A DNA stretch of 32,172 nucleotides from assembly GCA_964353555.1 (NCBI GenBank), contig CAYGWM010000042.1, positions 1 through 32,172 on the forward strand, given 5' to 3'. The notes under the pieces were generated by a model. That model ran no database searches and was not told where the DNA came from. It saw only the letters and a program-made list of their open reading frames with translations. The DNA is from PR03 sp964353555 (GTDB lineage: Bacteria > Myxococcota_A > UBA9160 > PR03). Shown here piece by piece: positions 8,098 through 15,830 of this stretch (position 1 is the first letter of the stretch; the number at the start of each line of letters is the position of its first letter). A program made the position numbers and the translations under genes.

Positions 8098-10056
8098 GTG
8101 TGGCGTTCCGTGGTTGCGATGCTCGTCCTCCCGTTGGCCTTCGGCTGCGCGAGCGAGCGGACGACGAGCGCGATCGCCGCGACGCCGTCGCCCGTCGCGA
8201 TCGAGACGCTGCAAGCGCGTGCGCGCTCACTCGACCTCGCGCAATCCCCGATCTGGCGCGCGCTGCTCCACTACCGCCCGAACCGCTTCGGCGACGGCGT
8301 GACGAGCCTCGCAGACCAGCCTGATTTCTTTCTGGCGCAGGACGGCAAGACCAACCCCGAAGCGGAACTCGATGCGACGCTGGCGGCATTCTTCGCGCCG
8401 GCGGATGCGATTGCGCGCGTCGGCCAGCATCCGCAATGCGCGTTCCCGGCGCGCTACGCGTGGCTCGCGAGCGCGCTGGACTTCGATGCCGCGCAGCTCG
8501 CGCACCATCCGTGTCGCGAACTCGCGACCTGGCGCGCGACGATCGGTCCCACCGAGGGCGTCTCGCTGATCTTTCCCGAGGCGTACATGAACAATCCCGC
8601 ATCGATGTTCGGCCACACGCTGATTCGGATCGACGCGGCGAAGCCCAACGCCGGTGAGGAACGCCGTGACCTGCTCGCGTGGGCCGTCAACTTCGCTGCC
8701 GATACCGGCACCGATCCGGGACCGGTGTTCGCGGTCAAGGGAATCAGCGGCGCGTACGGCGGTTTCTTCTCATTCTGGCCGTACTCGCAGAAGGTGAAGG
8801 AGTACGGCGACTGGGAAAGCCGCGACATCTGGGAGTACCGGCTCGGCCTGCACGACGACGAAGTCGAGCGCTTGTTGTTGCACGTCTGGGAACTGCGCGA
8901 TGTGCGCTTCGACTATTACTTCTTCGACGAGAATTGCTCGTGGGCGCTGCTCGGTCTGCTGCAAGCGGCGAGACCGTCGCTCGACCTGCAGCAGCGCTTC
9001 CCTGTCTGGGCGATCCCGGCCGACACGGTGCGCGCCACGCTCGACGAAGCCGGGCTCGCCGCCGAGCCGACCTGGCGCGCCTCCGCGGCGACCCAGATCG
9101 CGTACGATGCGCGCGCGCTGTCCGGAGACGAGCTTCGCCTGGTGCGTGCACTCGCGAGCGGCGCGGGCGCGCCCGACGATCCGGAGGTCGTCGCGCTCTC
9201 CGATCCGCGCCGCGCGGCGGTGCTCGCGCTCGCGTACGACCTGCTGCGCCATCGGGCGACTCCGGAACGCGTCGACGAGGAGCGGCCGCGCTCGCTCGCG
9301 CTGCTGCTCGCGCGCAGCGCGGTGCCGGTGCAGGGCGGAGTCGGTCCGCCGCCCCCGGAGCCCAGCGTGCGACCGGATCGCGGTCACGACACCGCGCGGC
9401 TGCGGCTCGGCGGCGGCGTGCGCGACGGTCGCGCGTTCCTCGAAGCCCGCGCGCGTCCTGCGTTCCACGACGTACTCGATCCCCAGGGCGGCTTCACGCG
9501 CGGCGCGCAAATCGACTTCTTCGACCTCGCACTCCGCTACTACCCCGAGCAGCAGCAGGTCCGCATCCACGAGTTCAAGCTGCTCGACATCGTCTCGCTC
9601 GCACCGCGCGACGCGCTCTTCCACCCGATCTCGTGGCGCTTCGGCACCGCGCTCGAGAGCGACCTCGTGCCGCGCCATGGCGAGCTGCACGAGGCGTACT
9701 TCTGGCGTACCGGCGGCGGCGCGGGACTCACGACGTCGCTCGGCAACCTCGGTCTCGCCTATGGATTGGTCGAGCTGCGCGGCGACGTGTCGTCGCACCT
9801 GCGACCCGCGTGGGCGCTCGGCGGTGGCGGCAGCGCGGGCGTTCTCTTCGGGGACGCAAGCGATCGCTGGCGCGCGCATCTGCACGCGGCGGCGATTCGC
9901 TACGCGCTCGGCGATCCGCACACCGAGATCACGATCGGCCTCGACCAACGCGTGTCGATCACCCACGACGACGCGCTGGAGTTGCGGATGACTGCAGAGC
10001 GCGACTTCGGCGAATCCTGGCTCGAAGCCGGCCTGTTTTGGGCTCACTACTTCTGA
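8098..10056 (+). CDS. DUF4105 (Lnb N-terminal type) lipoprotein with barrel-like C-terminus
   Basis: 652 aa. The N-terminus is a lipoprotein signal ending LAFG-C17. Residues about 150-290 match DUF4105/Lnb: NNPASMFGHTLIRI with H173, AVNFAADTG, EYGDWESRDIWEYRL, and FDYYFFDENCS with C280. The conserved His and Cys suggest a papain/NlpC-like fold, but no enzymatic role has been shown here. From about 410 the sequence is rich in alternating polar/aromatic strands and ends in WAHYF with a terminal Phe, as outer-membrane barrels do. So it may be an outer-membrane protein with a periplasmic enzyme-like domain. The GTG start gives a good signal peptide. It converges on the next gene with six bases between stops. 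Confidence 0.85.
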   Translation: MWRSVVAMLVLPLAFGCASERTTSAIAATPSPVAIETLQARARSLDLAQSPIWRALLHYRPNRFGDGVTSLADQPDFFLAQDGKTNPEAELDATLAAFFAPADAIARVGQHPQCAFPARYAWLASALDFDAAQLAHHPCRELATWRATIGPTEGVSLIFPEAYMNNPASMFGHTLIRIDAAKPNAGEERRDLLAWAVNFAADTGTDPGPVFAVKGISGAYGGFFSFWPYSQKVKEYGDWESRDIWEYRLGLHDDEVERLLLHVWELRDVRFDYYFFDENCSWALLGLLQAARPSLDLQQRFPVWAIPADTVRATLDEAGLAAEPTWRASAATQIAYDARALSGDELRLVRALASGAGAPDDPEVVALSDPRRAAVLALAYDLLRHRATPERVDEERPRSLALLLARSAVPVQGGVGPPPPEPSVRPDRGHDTARLRLGGGVRDGRAFLEARARPAFHDVLDPQGGFTRGAQIDFFDLALRYYPEQQQVRIHEFKLLDIVSLAPRDALFHPISWRFGTALESDLVPRHGELHEAYFWRTGGGAGLTTSLGNLGLAYGLVELRGDVSSHLRPAWALGGGGSAGVLFGDASDRWRAHLHAAAIRYALGDPHTEITIGLDQRVSITHDDALELRMTAERDFGESWLEAGLFWAHYF

Positions 10057-10062
10057 ACCGGA

Positions 10063-11526
10063 CTATCGCTTCGGGAGCGCCATCACCTTCGTCTCGAGAT
10101 ATTCCTCAAAACCGGCAACGCCATTCTCGCGCCCGATTCCGGACTGTTTGTAGCCACCGAACGGCGTATCGACGTGGAACCACATGCCGCCGTTGATCGC
10201 GAGCGTCCCGGTTCGGATGCGCCGCGCAACTGCGAGCGCGCGCTCCTCACTGCTCGAAACCACGGCGCCCGATAGCCCGTAGATCGAGTTGTTCGCAATC
10301 CGCACCGCATCGTCATCGGTGTCGTACGGAATCACGCACAGCACCGGGCCGAAGATCTCTTGCTGCGCGATCGTGGCGTTCGGGTCGACGTCGACGAAGA
10401 GCGTCGGCTCGACGTAGAAGCCCTTCGGCAGATGCGCCGGCTTACCGCCGCCGACCAGACAACGCGCGCCTTCGGCCCTGCCCTTCTCGATGTAGTCGAG
10501 CACGCGTTCCTGTTGCCGCTTCGAAACCTGCGGGCCCTGCAGCACACCGGGGTTGGTTGGATCGCCGTACTTGGCGCCCCGGAACCCGGCTTCGAGGATC
10601 CCGAGTGCTTCGTCGTAGCGCGTGCGCGGCACCAGCATGCGCGTGGTGATCGCGCAGCCCTGCCCGCCGTGGGTGCAGGTGAAGATGCCGCCACCGAAAG
10701 CGCCCGCATCGGCGTCGTCGAGGATCACGTTGGCCGACTTCCCGCCGAGTTCGAGGAACACCTTCTTCACGGTGCGCGACGCTACTTCCATCACGCGCCG
10801 GCCGGTCGCCGTCGAGCCGGTGAAGGTGACGAGATCGACGCGCGGGTCTGCCGCGAGCATCTCGCCGAGCTGGTGATCGGAGGACGCCACGATGTTCACG
10901 ACACCGGCCGGAATCTCGGTGTTCTCCGCGACGAGGCGACCCACGACGGTGGCGCTCCACGGCGTATCGGGGGCCGGCTTCAGCACGATCGTGCAGCCCG
11001 CCGCGAGCGCAGGACCGAGCTTCGCGAGATTCAGGTACAGCGGAAAGTTCCACGGCGTGATCGCGCCGACCACGCCCACCGGCTCGCGCCGGAGGATGCG
11101 GCGCTGTGGCTGGCCCATGAAGGTGATGTCGCTCATCGGCGCTTCATAGACGTAGTTCTCGGCGAGGTCCGCCCAGTAGAGCAGGTCGTCGATCGATGAA
11201 TTGCACTGCACGCCGTAGGTGAGCAGCAGCGGCGAACCCGCTTCCGCGACGACCACCTGGCGCAGCTCTTCGCGCGCGGCGACGAGCGCCGCGTGGAGCT
11301 GGCGGATGCAGCGCGCGCGCAGCGCCGGGTCGTTCGCCCAGACGTCGTCGTCGAAAGCGCGCCGCGCCGCGTGGATCGCCGCCTCCATGTCGTCCTTGGT
11401 GCCGTCGGCTGTGACGCCGATGACCTCCTCGGTGGCGGGGTTCACATTCTCGAAGGTCGTGGCGTTACTCGACGGAACGAGCCGTCCGTCGATCAGGTTG
11501 CGCGACTCACCGAAGGGCTCTGCCAT
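10063..11526 (-). CDS. NAD(P)-dependent aldehyde dehydrogenase
   Basis: A 487-aa ALDH oxidising an unknown aldehyde. Residues: TPWN with N160, K183 in VLKPAPDTP, TFTGST at 234-239, E259 in FLELGGKS, and nucleophile C291 in GGQGC. The late motifs EIFGPV and TPFGGYKQSGIGRE are present. The start is supported by GAGGAGG four bases upstream. It lies downstream of the CoA-transferase on the same strand, separated by about 100 bases that hold a 16-bp palindrome, so it may have its own promoter. Aldehyde oxidation next to CoA ligation suggests a shared degradative route, which is inference. Confidence 0.96.
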   Translation of the reverse strand: MAEPFGESRNLIDGRLVPSSNATTFENVNPATEEVIGVTADGTKDDMEAAIHAARRAFDDDVWANDPALRARCIRQLHAALVAAREELRQVVVAEAGSPLLLTYGVQCNSSIDDLLYWADLAENYVYEAPMSDITFMGQPQRRILRREPVGVVGAITPWNFPLYLNLAKLGPALAAGCTIVLKPAPDTPWSATVVGRLVAENTEIPAGVVNIVASSDHQLGEMLAADPRVDLVTFTGSTATGRRVMEVASRTVKKVFLELGGKSANVILDDADAGAFGGGIFTCTHGGQGCAITTRMLVPRTRYDEALGILEAGFRGAKYGDPTNPGVLQGPQVSKRQQERVLDYIEKGRAEGARCLVGGGKPAHLPKGFYVEPTLFVDVDPNATIAQQEIFGPVLCVIPYDTDDDAVRIANNSIYGLSGAVVSSSEERALAVARRIRTGTLAINGGMWFHVDTPFGGYKQSGIGRENGVAGFEEYLETKVMALPKR

Positions 11527-11585
11527 GCTGCCTCCTCTACGCCGCGGGCTCTGCGCCCGCTGCTTGGCCGGGGCACGCTACCCGT

Positions 11586-11601
11586 CATTGCAGATGCAAT
11601 G
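11586..11601. promoter_or_regulatory. 16-bp inverted repeat upstream of aldehyde dehydrogenase
   Basis: CATTGCA-GA-TGCAATG is a perfect 7-bp inverted repeat about 60 bases upstream of the minus-strand ALDH start, in the roughly 100-base gap after the CoA-transferase. A further TGCAAATGC follows immediately (11600-11608). The AT content stands out from the GC-rich surroundings, which favours a regulator site. The binding protein is unknown. Confidence 0.45.
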
Positions 11602-11626
11602 CAAATGCGTGGCCGTCGGGATCGGC

Positions 11627-12886
11627 TCAGCCGAACTCGGCGAGCACCGCGGCGGTATCGGCGCCCAGCCGACGCGCGCTGCCGGCCGGCGCGCGCGCGC
11701 GGGGCGGCAATACGGGATCCCCCGTCGCAACTGGTTCCGGCGCGCAAGCGAGCGCATGCGCGGCGACGCCGCGCAGCGAGACGTCGAGCAGCGCGCCGCC
11801 GCCCGCCTGCCACGACGCGAGCGCAGCCGCCGCCGCATGCAAACCCGCGAGCGGATCGGCGATCGCGTCGCCACAGAACAGCGGCCCGTCGTCGTCGCGA
11901 CCCGCCACGACCGTGAGTCCCGCGGCCGCCGCCGCATCGTCTCCATAGGCGATCCAACCCGCTTCGGGTTCCCGCCGCCCGTAGCCGGTCAGCGCAACCC
12001 ATGAAAGACCCGGACGCGTCGCGACCAGCGCTTCGGCGTCGATCCCGAGCTGGCGCAGCGCGCGCGGCCGCGTGCTCTCGATGACGATGTCGGCGCGCGC
12101 GAGCAGCCGCTGCAGCGCAGCGCGTCCCGCTCGCGTGGCGAAGTCGAGCGCGACGCTCTCCTTGCCCGCGTTCAGCAGATCGAAGAACGCGGCGGGACCG
12201 AAGCGCGCGCCGTCCGGACGCGTTGCGCTCTCGACCTTCACCACGCGCGCTCCCGCGAGCAGCAGCAACTGCGCGCAGAGTGGACCCGCCCACAACGATG
12301 ACAGATCGACGACGAGCGGACGATCGGCCGGCCGTCGCTCCAACGCTTCGCCGCGCGCCGCGACGTGCAACCACGGCCGCGTCGGGCGCAACGGCGCGGC
12401 GGCATCGGCGACCGCGAGACCGAGCAATCGCGCGCGATCGACCAGCGTCTGCGTCGCCGACTCGCGGGCGCGCGACGCCACCCGGTCCCACTCCGCAGCG
12501 GGTTCCGGCTTTGCAACTTCGAGCCAGGCGGGAATCGCTGCGAAGTCATCGGGGCGCGCAAGGCTCACCGCGACCCAACCATCGGCGCTGCGCAGCAGCC
12601 GCGAGCCGCCGCCCACGGCGACGCGCCCGTTTCGCGCGAGGCCCGCGATGGCGGCGCGCTCGCCGAGCAGCGCCGGTCCGTCGAGTGACAGCATCGCGCC
12701 GCCATGCCGCGCGAGTGCGCAAAACGTGTCGGCCGCGCGTCGCGCGGCGACCGCCACCGCGGCCGGTGCGACGACCGGCGGACCTTCCGCGCGACCGGTG
12801 AGCGCCATCGCGCCCGAGCGCGCCCACTCGGTCGCTGCGTCCAGCGCACTCGCGTCCGTCGGCGACTCGCACCCGAACGGATCCAT
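11627..12886 (-). CDS. Family III (CaiB/BaiF) CoA-transferase with unusual domain order
   Basis: 419 aa; family III enzymes move CoA between carboxylic acids through an Asp-linked intermediate. The hallmark N-terminal motif (here VVDLSSLWAGPLCAQLL...VKVES) begins only near residue 200. The first half instead contains SRLLRSADGWVAVSLARPDDF and RARLLGL, which resemble the C-terminal half of standard members. The catalytic-Asp region is FCGDAIADPLAGLHAA (D340 or D344), followed by LLDVSL. So the chain looks rearranged compared with the canonical protein at 18983-20203. The ATG at 12886 is chosen because AAGGAG precedes it; an open frame continues upstream but without family features. It is divergent from the 12955-15773 operon by 68 bases. 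Confidence 0.85.
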   Translation of the reverse strand: MDPFGCESPTDASALDAATEWARSGAMALTGRAEGPPVVAPAAVAVAARRAADTFCALARHGGAMLSLDGPALLGERAAIAGLARNGRVAVGGGSRLLRSADGWVAVSLARPDDFAAIPAWLEVAKPEPAAEWDRVASRARESATQTLVDRARLLGLAVADAAAPLRPTRPWLHVAARGEALERRPADRPLVVDLSSLWAGPLCAQLLLLAGARVVKVESATRPDGARFGPAAFFDLLNAGKESVALDFATRAGRAALQRLLARADIVIESTRPRALRQLGIDAEALVATRPGLSWVALTGYGRREPEAGWIAYGDDAAAAAGLTVVAGRDDDGPLFCGDAIADPLAGLHAAAAALASWQAGGGALLDVSLRGVAAHALACAPEPVATGDPVLPPRARAPAGSARRLGADTAAVLAEFG

Positions 12887-12954
12887 CGCGCTCCTTGTCC
12901 GCGAGGGTCGCGCTGGGTGAGAATGGCGACCCGTTCGCAACCGAAGGGACAAGC

Positions 12955-13266
12955 ATGCCGCGAATGAAGCCCGGAACGCGACTGCGCAGCGCCGTGTGTA
13001 CGACCGAGGTGATGGTGATCCAGGCGCCCACGGATGAGCTCGACGCGCGCTGCGGCGGCGCGCCGCTGATCGATTTCGCGCTGCAACCCGCGCCCGGCGC
13101 GACCCCCGCACCGGAAGCCGCCGGCGGCACGCTGATCGGCAAGCGCTACGTGAGCGCAGCCGGCGACCTCGAGCTGCTCTGCACCAAGCCCGGCGCGGGA
13201 ACGCTCGCGCTCGGAGACGTCGCGCTGACCATCAAGGGCGCGAAGCCCCTGCCCTCCTCCGACTGA
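12955..13266 (+). CDS. Small conserved protein with three Cys, unknown function
   Basis: 103 aa, soluble, no signal peptide. Visible pattern: KPGTRLRSAVCTTEVMVI (C15), DARCGG (C33), GTLIGKRYVS, and LELLCTKPGAGTL (C76), ending KPLPSSD. I recall similar small proteins, with the same SAVC-TEV and RCGG-P patterns, next to acyl-CoA ligases in actinobacteria, but no function is known to me. Three Cys in short beta-rich segments could hold a metal; this is inference. The ATG at 12955 is chosen over a longer reading from 12895 because similarity begins there. It leads the operon: the ligase starts 12 bases after its stop. Confidence 0.7.
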   Translation: MPRMKPGTRLRSAVCTTEVMVIQAPTDELDARCGGAPLIDFALQPAPGATPAPEAAGGTLIGKRYVSAAGDLELLCTKPGAGTLALGDVALTIKGAKPLPSSD

Positions 13267-13278
13267 GCCGGCGCGCCC

Positions 13279-14778
13279 ATGAACATCGCGATGCTGCTCG
13301 AGATGGCGGCGGACGCCTTCGGCGACCGCGAGGCCGTCCGCTGCGGCAGCGCGACCTTCGACTACCAGGGATTGCAACGCGCGGCGCGCGGGGCGGCGGC
13401 GACGCTCGTCGCATCGGGGTGTCGCCATGCGGCGCTGTTGGACGAGAGCAGCCCGGCCGTACCGGTCGCGCTCTTCGCCGCGGCTTCTGCCGGCGTTCCG
13501 TTCGTGCCGCTCTCGTATCGACTTGCCGATGGCGAGATCGGAGCGCTGCTGGGCCGCATCGCGCCGGCGCACCTCGTCACCGACGCGGCGCGCGCGGCGC
13601 AGTTCAGCGATCAGATGGGCATCGCGGCCGTAACGCGCGCCGCGTTCCTCGCTCCCAGCGCGCTCGAACCGGTGTCGTCACTACCGGACGACGGCGATGC
13701 GATCGCGATCCTGCTCTTCACCAGCGGCACGACCGGCGCGCCGAAAGCGGCGGTGCTGCGCCACCGGCACCTGGTGTCGTACATCCTCGCTGCGGTCGAA
13801 TTCGGCGCCGCGGGCGAGGAGGAGGCCACACTCGTCGCGGTGCCTCCGTATCACGTCGCGGGCATGGCGGCGGTGCTGTCGTCGGTCTACGCCGCGCGGC
13901 GCATCGTGCAGCTGCCGCACTTCGACCCCTACGCATGGATCGCGCTCGCCGCGGCGGAGCGCGTGACGCACGCGTTCGTGGTGCCGACGATGCTGGCGCG
14001 CATCGCCGACGCGCTGATCGATCGTCCGGTCGCGCTGCCCGCGCTGCGCGCGCTCTCCTACGGCGGCGGCAAGATGCCGCTCCCGGTCATCGAGCGGGCG
14101 ATGCGGCTGCTGCCGCACGTCGCGTTCACGAACGCCTATGGGCTGACGGAGACCAGCTCGACGATCGCGCTGCTCGGCCCCGACGATCATCGCGCCGCAT
14201 TCGCCAGCGACGATCCCGCGCTGCGGCGCAGGCTCGCGTCGGTCGGGCGGCCGCTTCCGTCCGTCGAGGTCGAAGTGCGCGACGCCGAAGGCAGGCCCGT
14301 CGCCACCGGCGAGCGCGGCGAGTTCCACGTGCGCGGCGAGCAGGTGGCCGGCGAATACCTGGGGCACGCCTCGCGGCTGACCGGCGACGGCTTCTTCCCG
14401 ACGCGCGACGCCGGCTTCATCGACGCCGACGGCTACCTGTTCCTCGACGGCCGCCTCGACGACGTGATCGTCCGCGGCGGCGAGAATCTCTCGCCCGGCG
14501 AGATCGAGGACGTGCTGCGCGAACACGCCGCCGTTGCCGACTGTGCGGTGGTGGGGCTGCCCGACGAGCAGTGGGGCGAAGCCGTCGCCGCGGTGATCGT
14601 GCTCCGGCCGGGCGCGACGGTGCGCGCCGAAGAGCTGCGCGACTTCGTGCGCGCACGCTTGCGCTCGTCGCGCGCACCGGAACGCATCGAGTTCCGCGTC
14701 GCGCTTCCGTACACGGACACTGGAAAGCTGCTACGCCGGCAGCTCAAGGCCGAGCTACTCGGCGATCCGCCCGGATGA
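13279..14778 (+). CDS. Acyl-CoA ligase (class I adenylate-forming enzyme)
   Basis: 499 aa. It activates a carboxylic acid with ATP to an acyl-adenylate, then a thioester with CoA. Motifs: P-loop LLFTSGTTGAPKAA (145-158), PPYHVAGMA, SYGGGKMP, NAYGLTETSS (A5), then GFFPTRDAGFIDADGYLFLDGR and DVIVRGGENLSPGEIE (hinge). The catalytic Lys of the C-terminal domain is K483 in TGKLLRRQL. Substrate is not readable from sequence; length and motifs fit medium-chain or aromatic acid ligases. Its last codons overlap the next start by four bases (ATGA), so translation is coupled to the enoyl-CoA hydratase. Confidence 0.94.
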   Translation: MNIAMLLEMAADAFGDREAVRCGSATFDYQGLQRAARGAAATLVASGCRHAALLDESSPAVPVALFAAASAGVPFVPLSYRLADGEIGALLGRIAPAHLVTDAARAAQFSDQMGIAAVTRAAFLAPSALEPVSSLPDDGDAIAILLFTSGTTGAPKAAVLRHRHLVSYILAAVEFGAAGEEEATLVAVPPYHVAGMAAVLSSVYAARRIVQLPHFDPYAWIALAAAERVTHAFVVPTMLARIADALIDRPVALPALRALSYGGGKMPLPVIERAMRLLPHVAFTNAYGLTETSSTIALLGPDDHRAAFASDDPALRRRLASVGRPLPSVEVEVRDAEGRPVATGERGEFHVRGEQVAGEYLGHASRLTGDGFFPTRDAGFIDADGYLFLDGRLDDVIVRGGENLSPGEIEDVLREHAAVADCAVVGLPDEQWGEAVAAVIVLRPGATVRAEELRDFVRARLRSSRAPERIEFRVALPYTDTGKLLRRQLKAELLGDPPG

Positions 14779-15773
14779 CGACGCGCGCCCTCGCGCTGCG
14801 CGATGCGCTCGCGCGCCTGCGCGATCCCGGCGCGCTCGAGGCATTTTCCGCGGTCGCCGGCGAGCCGCTCTTCGCGGTCGAACTCGACGGTGACCCGGGC
14901 GACGCGGCGGTTCCGGTCGCGCTCGCGCAGCTCGCCGCGCCGACGGTGGCGCTGGTGCGCGATCCCGAAGCGCCCGCGGCGCGGCGCTTCGCCGGCCACT
15001 TCGACGTCGTCGTCGCATCCGAGTCCGAACTCGGCTGCGTGGAAGCAGCCGTGCGTGCGACCCCGATCGCGTCCGCGGTGCTCGCGCAACTGCTGCGCTT
15101 CGGCGACACGCTCACGATCGAGGCGGGCCTGATCGCCGAGTCGTTCGCGTACTCGGCGCTGCAGGCGGGTCTCGAGTTTCGCGCGTGGCTCGCGGCGCGA
15201 CCCGTCTCGCCAGCGCCTCGCTCGGCGTCGGAAGCGCCGCTGCGCGTGCGACGCGACGGAGCGTCGCTTCATCTCACGCTCGACCGCGGAGCAAGGCGCA
15301 ACGCCTACTCCGCCGCGCTGCGCGATGCGCTGGTCGAAGCGCTGCAGCTCGCCGCAAGCGATGACACGATCGCGCAGGTCGTGCTGGACGGCGCCGGCCC
15401 CGCATTCTGCGCAGGCGGCGACCTCGACGAGTTCGGCGAGGCGCCCGATCCCGCGACCGCGCACGCGATCCGCACCACGCGCAGCGCCGCGCGCCTACTC
15501 GCGTCAGTGCGGGACCGCGCCCTGGTGCGCGTGCACGGCGCCTGCGTCGGCGCCGGCATCGAGCTCGCGGCGTTTGCGGGTCGCGTGGTCGCAAGCGAGG
15601 ACGCCTGGTTCCAGCTCCCCGAGCTCTCGATGGGACTGATCCCGGGCGCAGGCGGCACGCTGAGCCTGCCGCGCCGGATCGGCCGGCAGCGAACGGCCTG
15701 GCTCGCGCTGAGCGGCGTCCGGCTCGACGCGGCGACCGCGCTGCGCTGGCGCCTCGTCGATGCGATCGAGTAG
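14775..15773 (+). CDS. Enoyl-CoA hydratase/isomerase with N-terminal extension
   Basis: 332 aa. The crotonase core starts at about 157. Oxyanion-hole motifs are FCAGGDL (211-217) and GACVGAGIELA (255-265). Both catalytic Glu of true hydratases are kept: E263 in GIELA and E283 in LPELSMGLIPGAGGT. So hydration of a 2-enoyl-CoA is likely. The first 150 residues are Ala/Leu-rich without a recognised domain. They include LAQLAAPTVALVRDP and FDVVVASESEL, which hint at a second, degenerate alpha/beta unit. The start is fixed by the ATGA overlap with the ligase stop. It forms a coupled pair with the ligase in the acyl-CoA module. Confidence 0.9.
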   Translation: MTTRALALRDALARLRDPGALEAFSAVAGEPLFAVELDGDPGDAAVPVALAQLAAPTVALVRDPEAPAARRFAGHFDVVVASESELGCVEAAVRATPIASAVLAQLLRFGDTLTIEAGLIAESFAYSALQAGLEFRAWLAARPVSPAPRSASEAPLRVRRDGASLHLTLDRGARRNAYSAALRDALVEALQLAASDDTIAQVVLDGAGPAFCAGGDLDEFGEAPDPATAHAIRTTRSAARLLASVRDRALVRVHGACVGAGIELAAFAGRVVASEDAWFQLPELSMGLIPGAGGTLSLPRRIGRQRTAWLALSGVRLDAATALRWRLVDAIE

Positions 15774-15830
15774 CGCGCGTTTCGCCCGGCTCTGGCTGGC
15801 TGCACCGAGACGGCGTGCCCGAGCGACTCG

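Noticed and set aside
15774..15830. Terminator between the convergent hydratase and permease genes
   Set aside because: Only a 5-bp stem (AGCGA-C-TCGCT) and no T-run; too weak to annotate.
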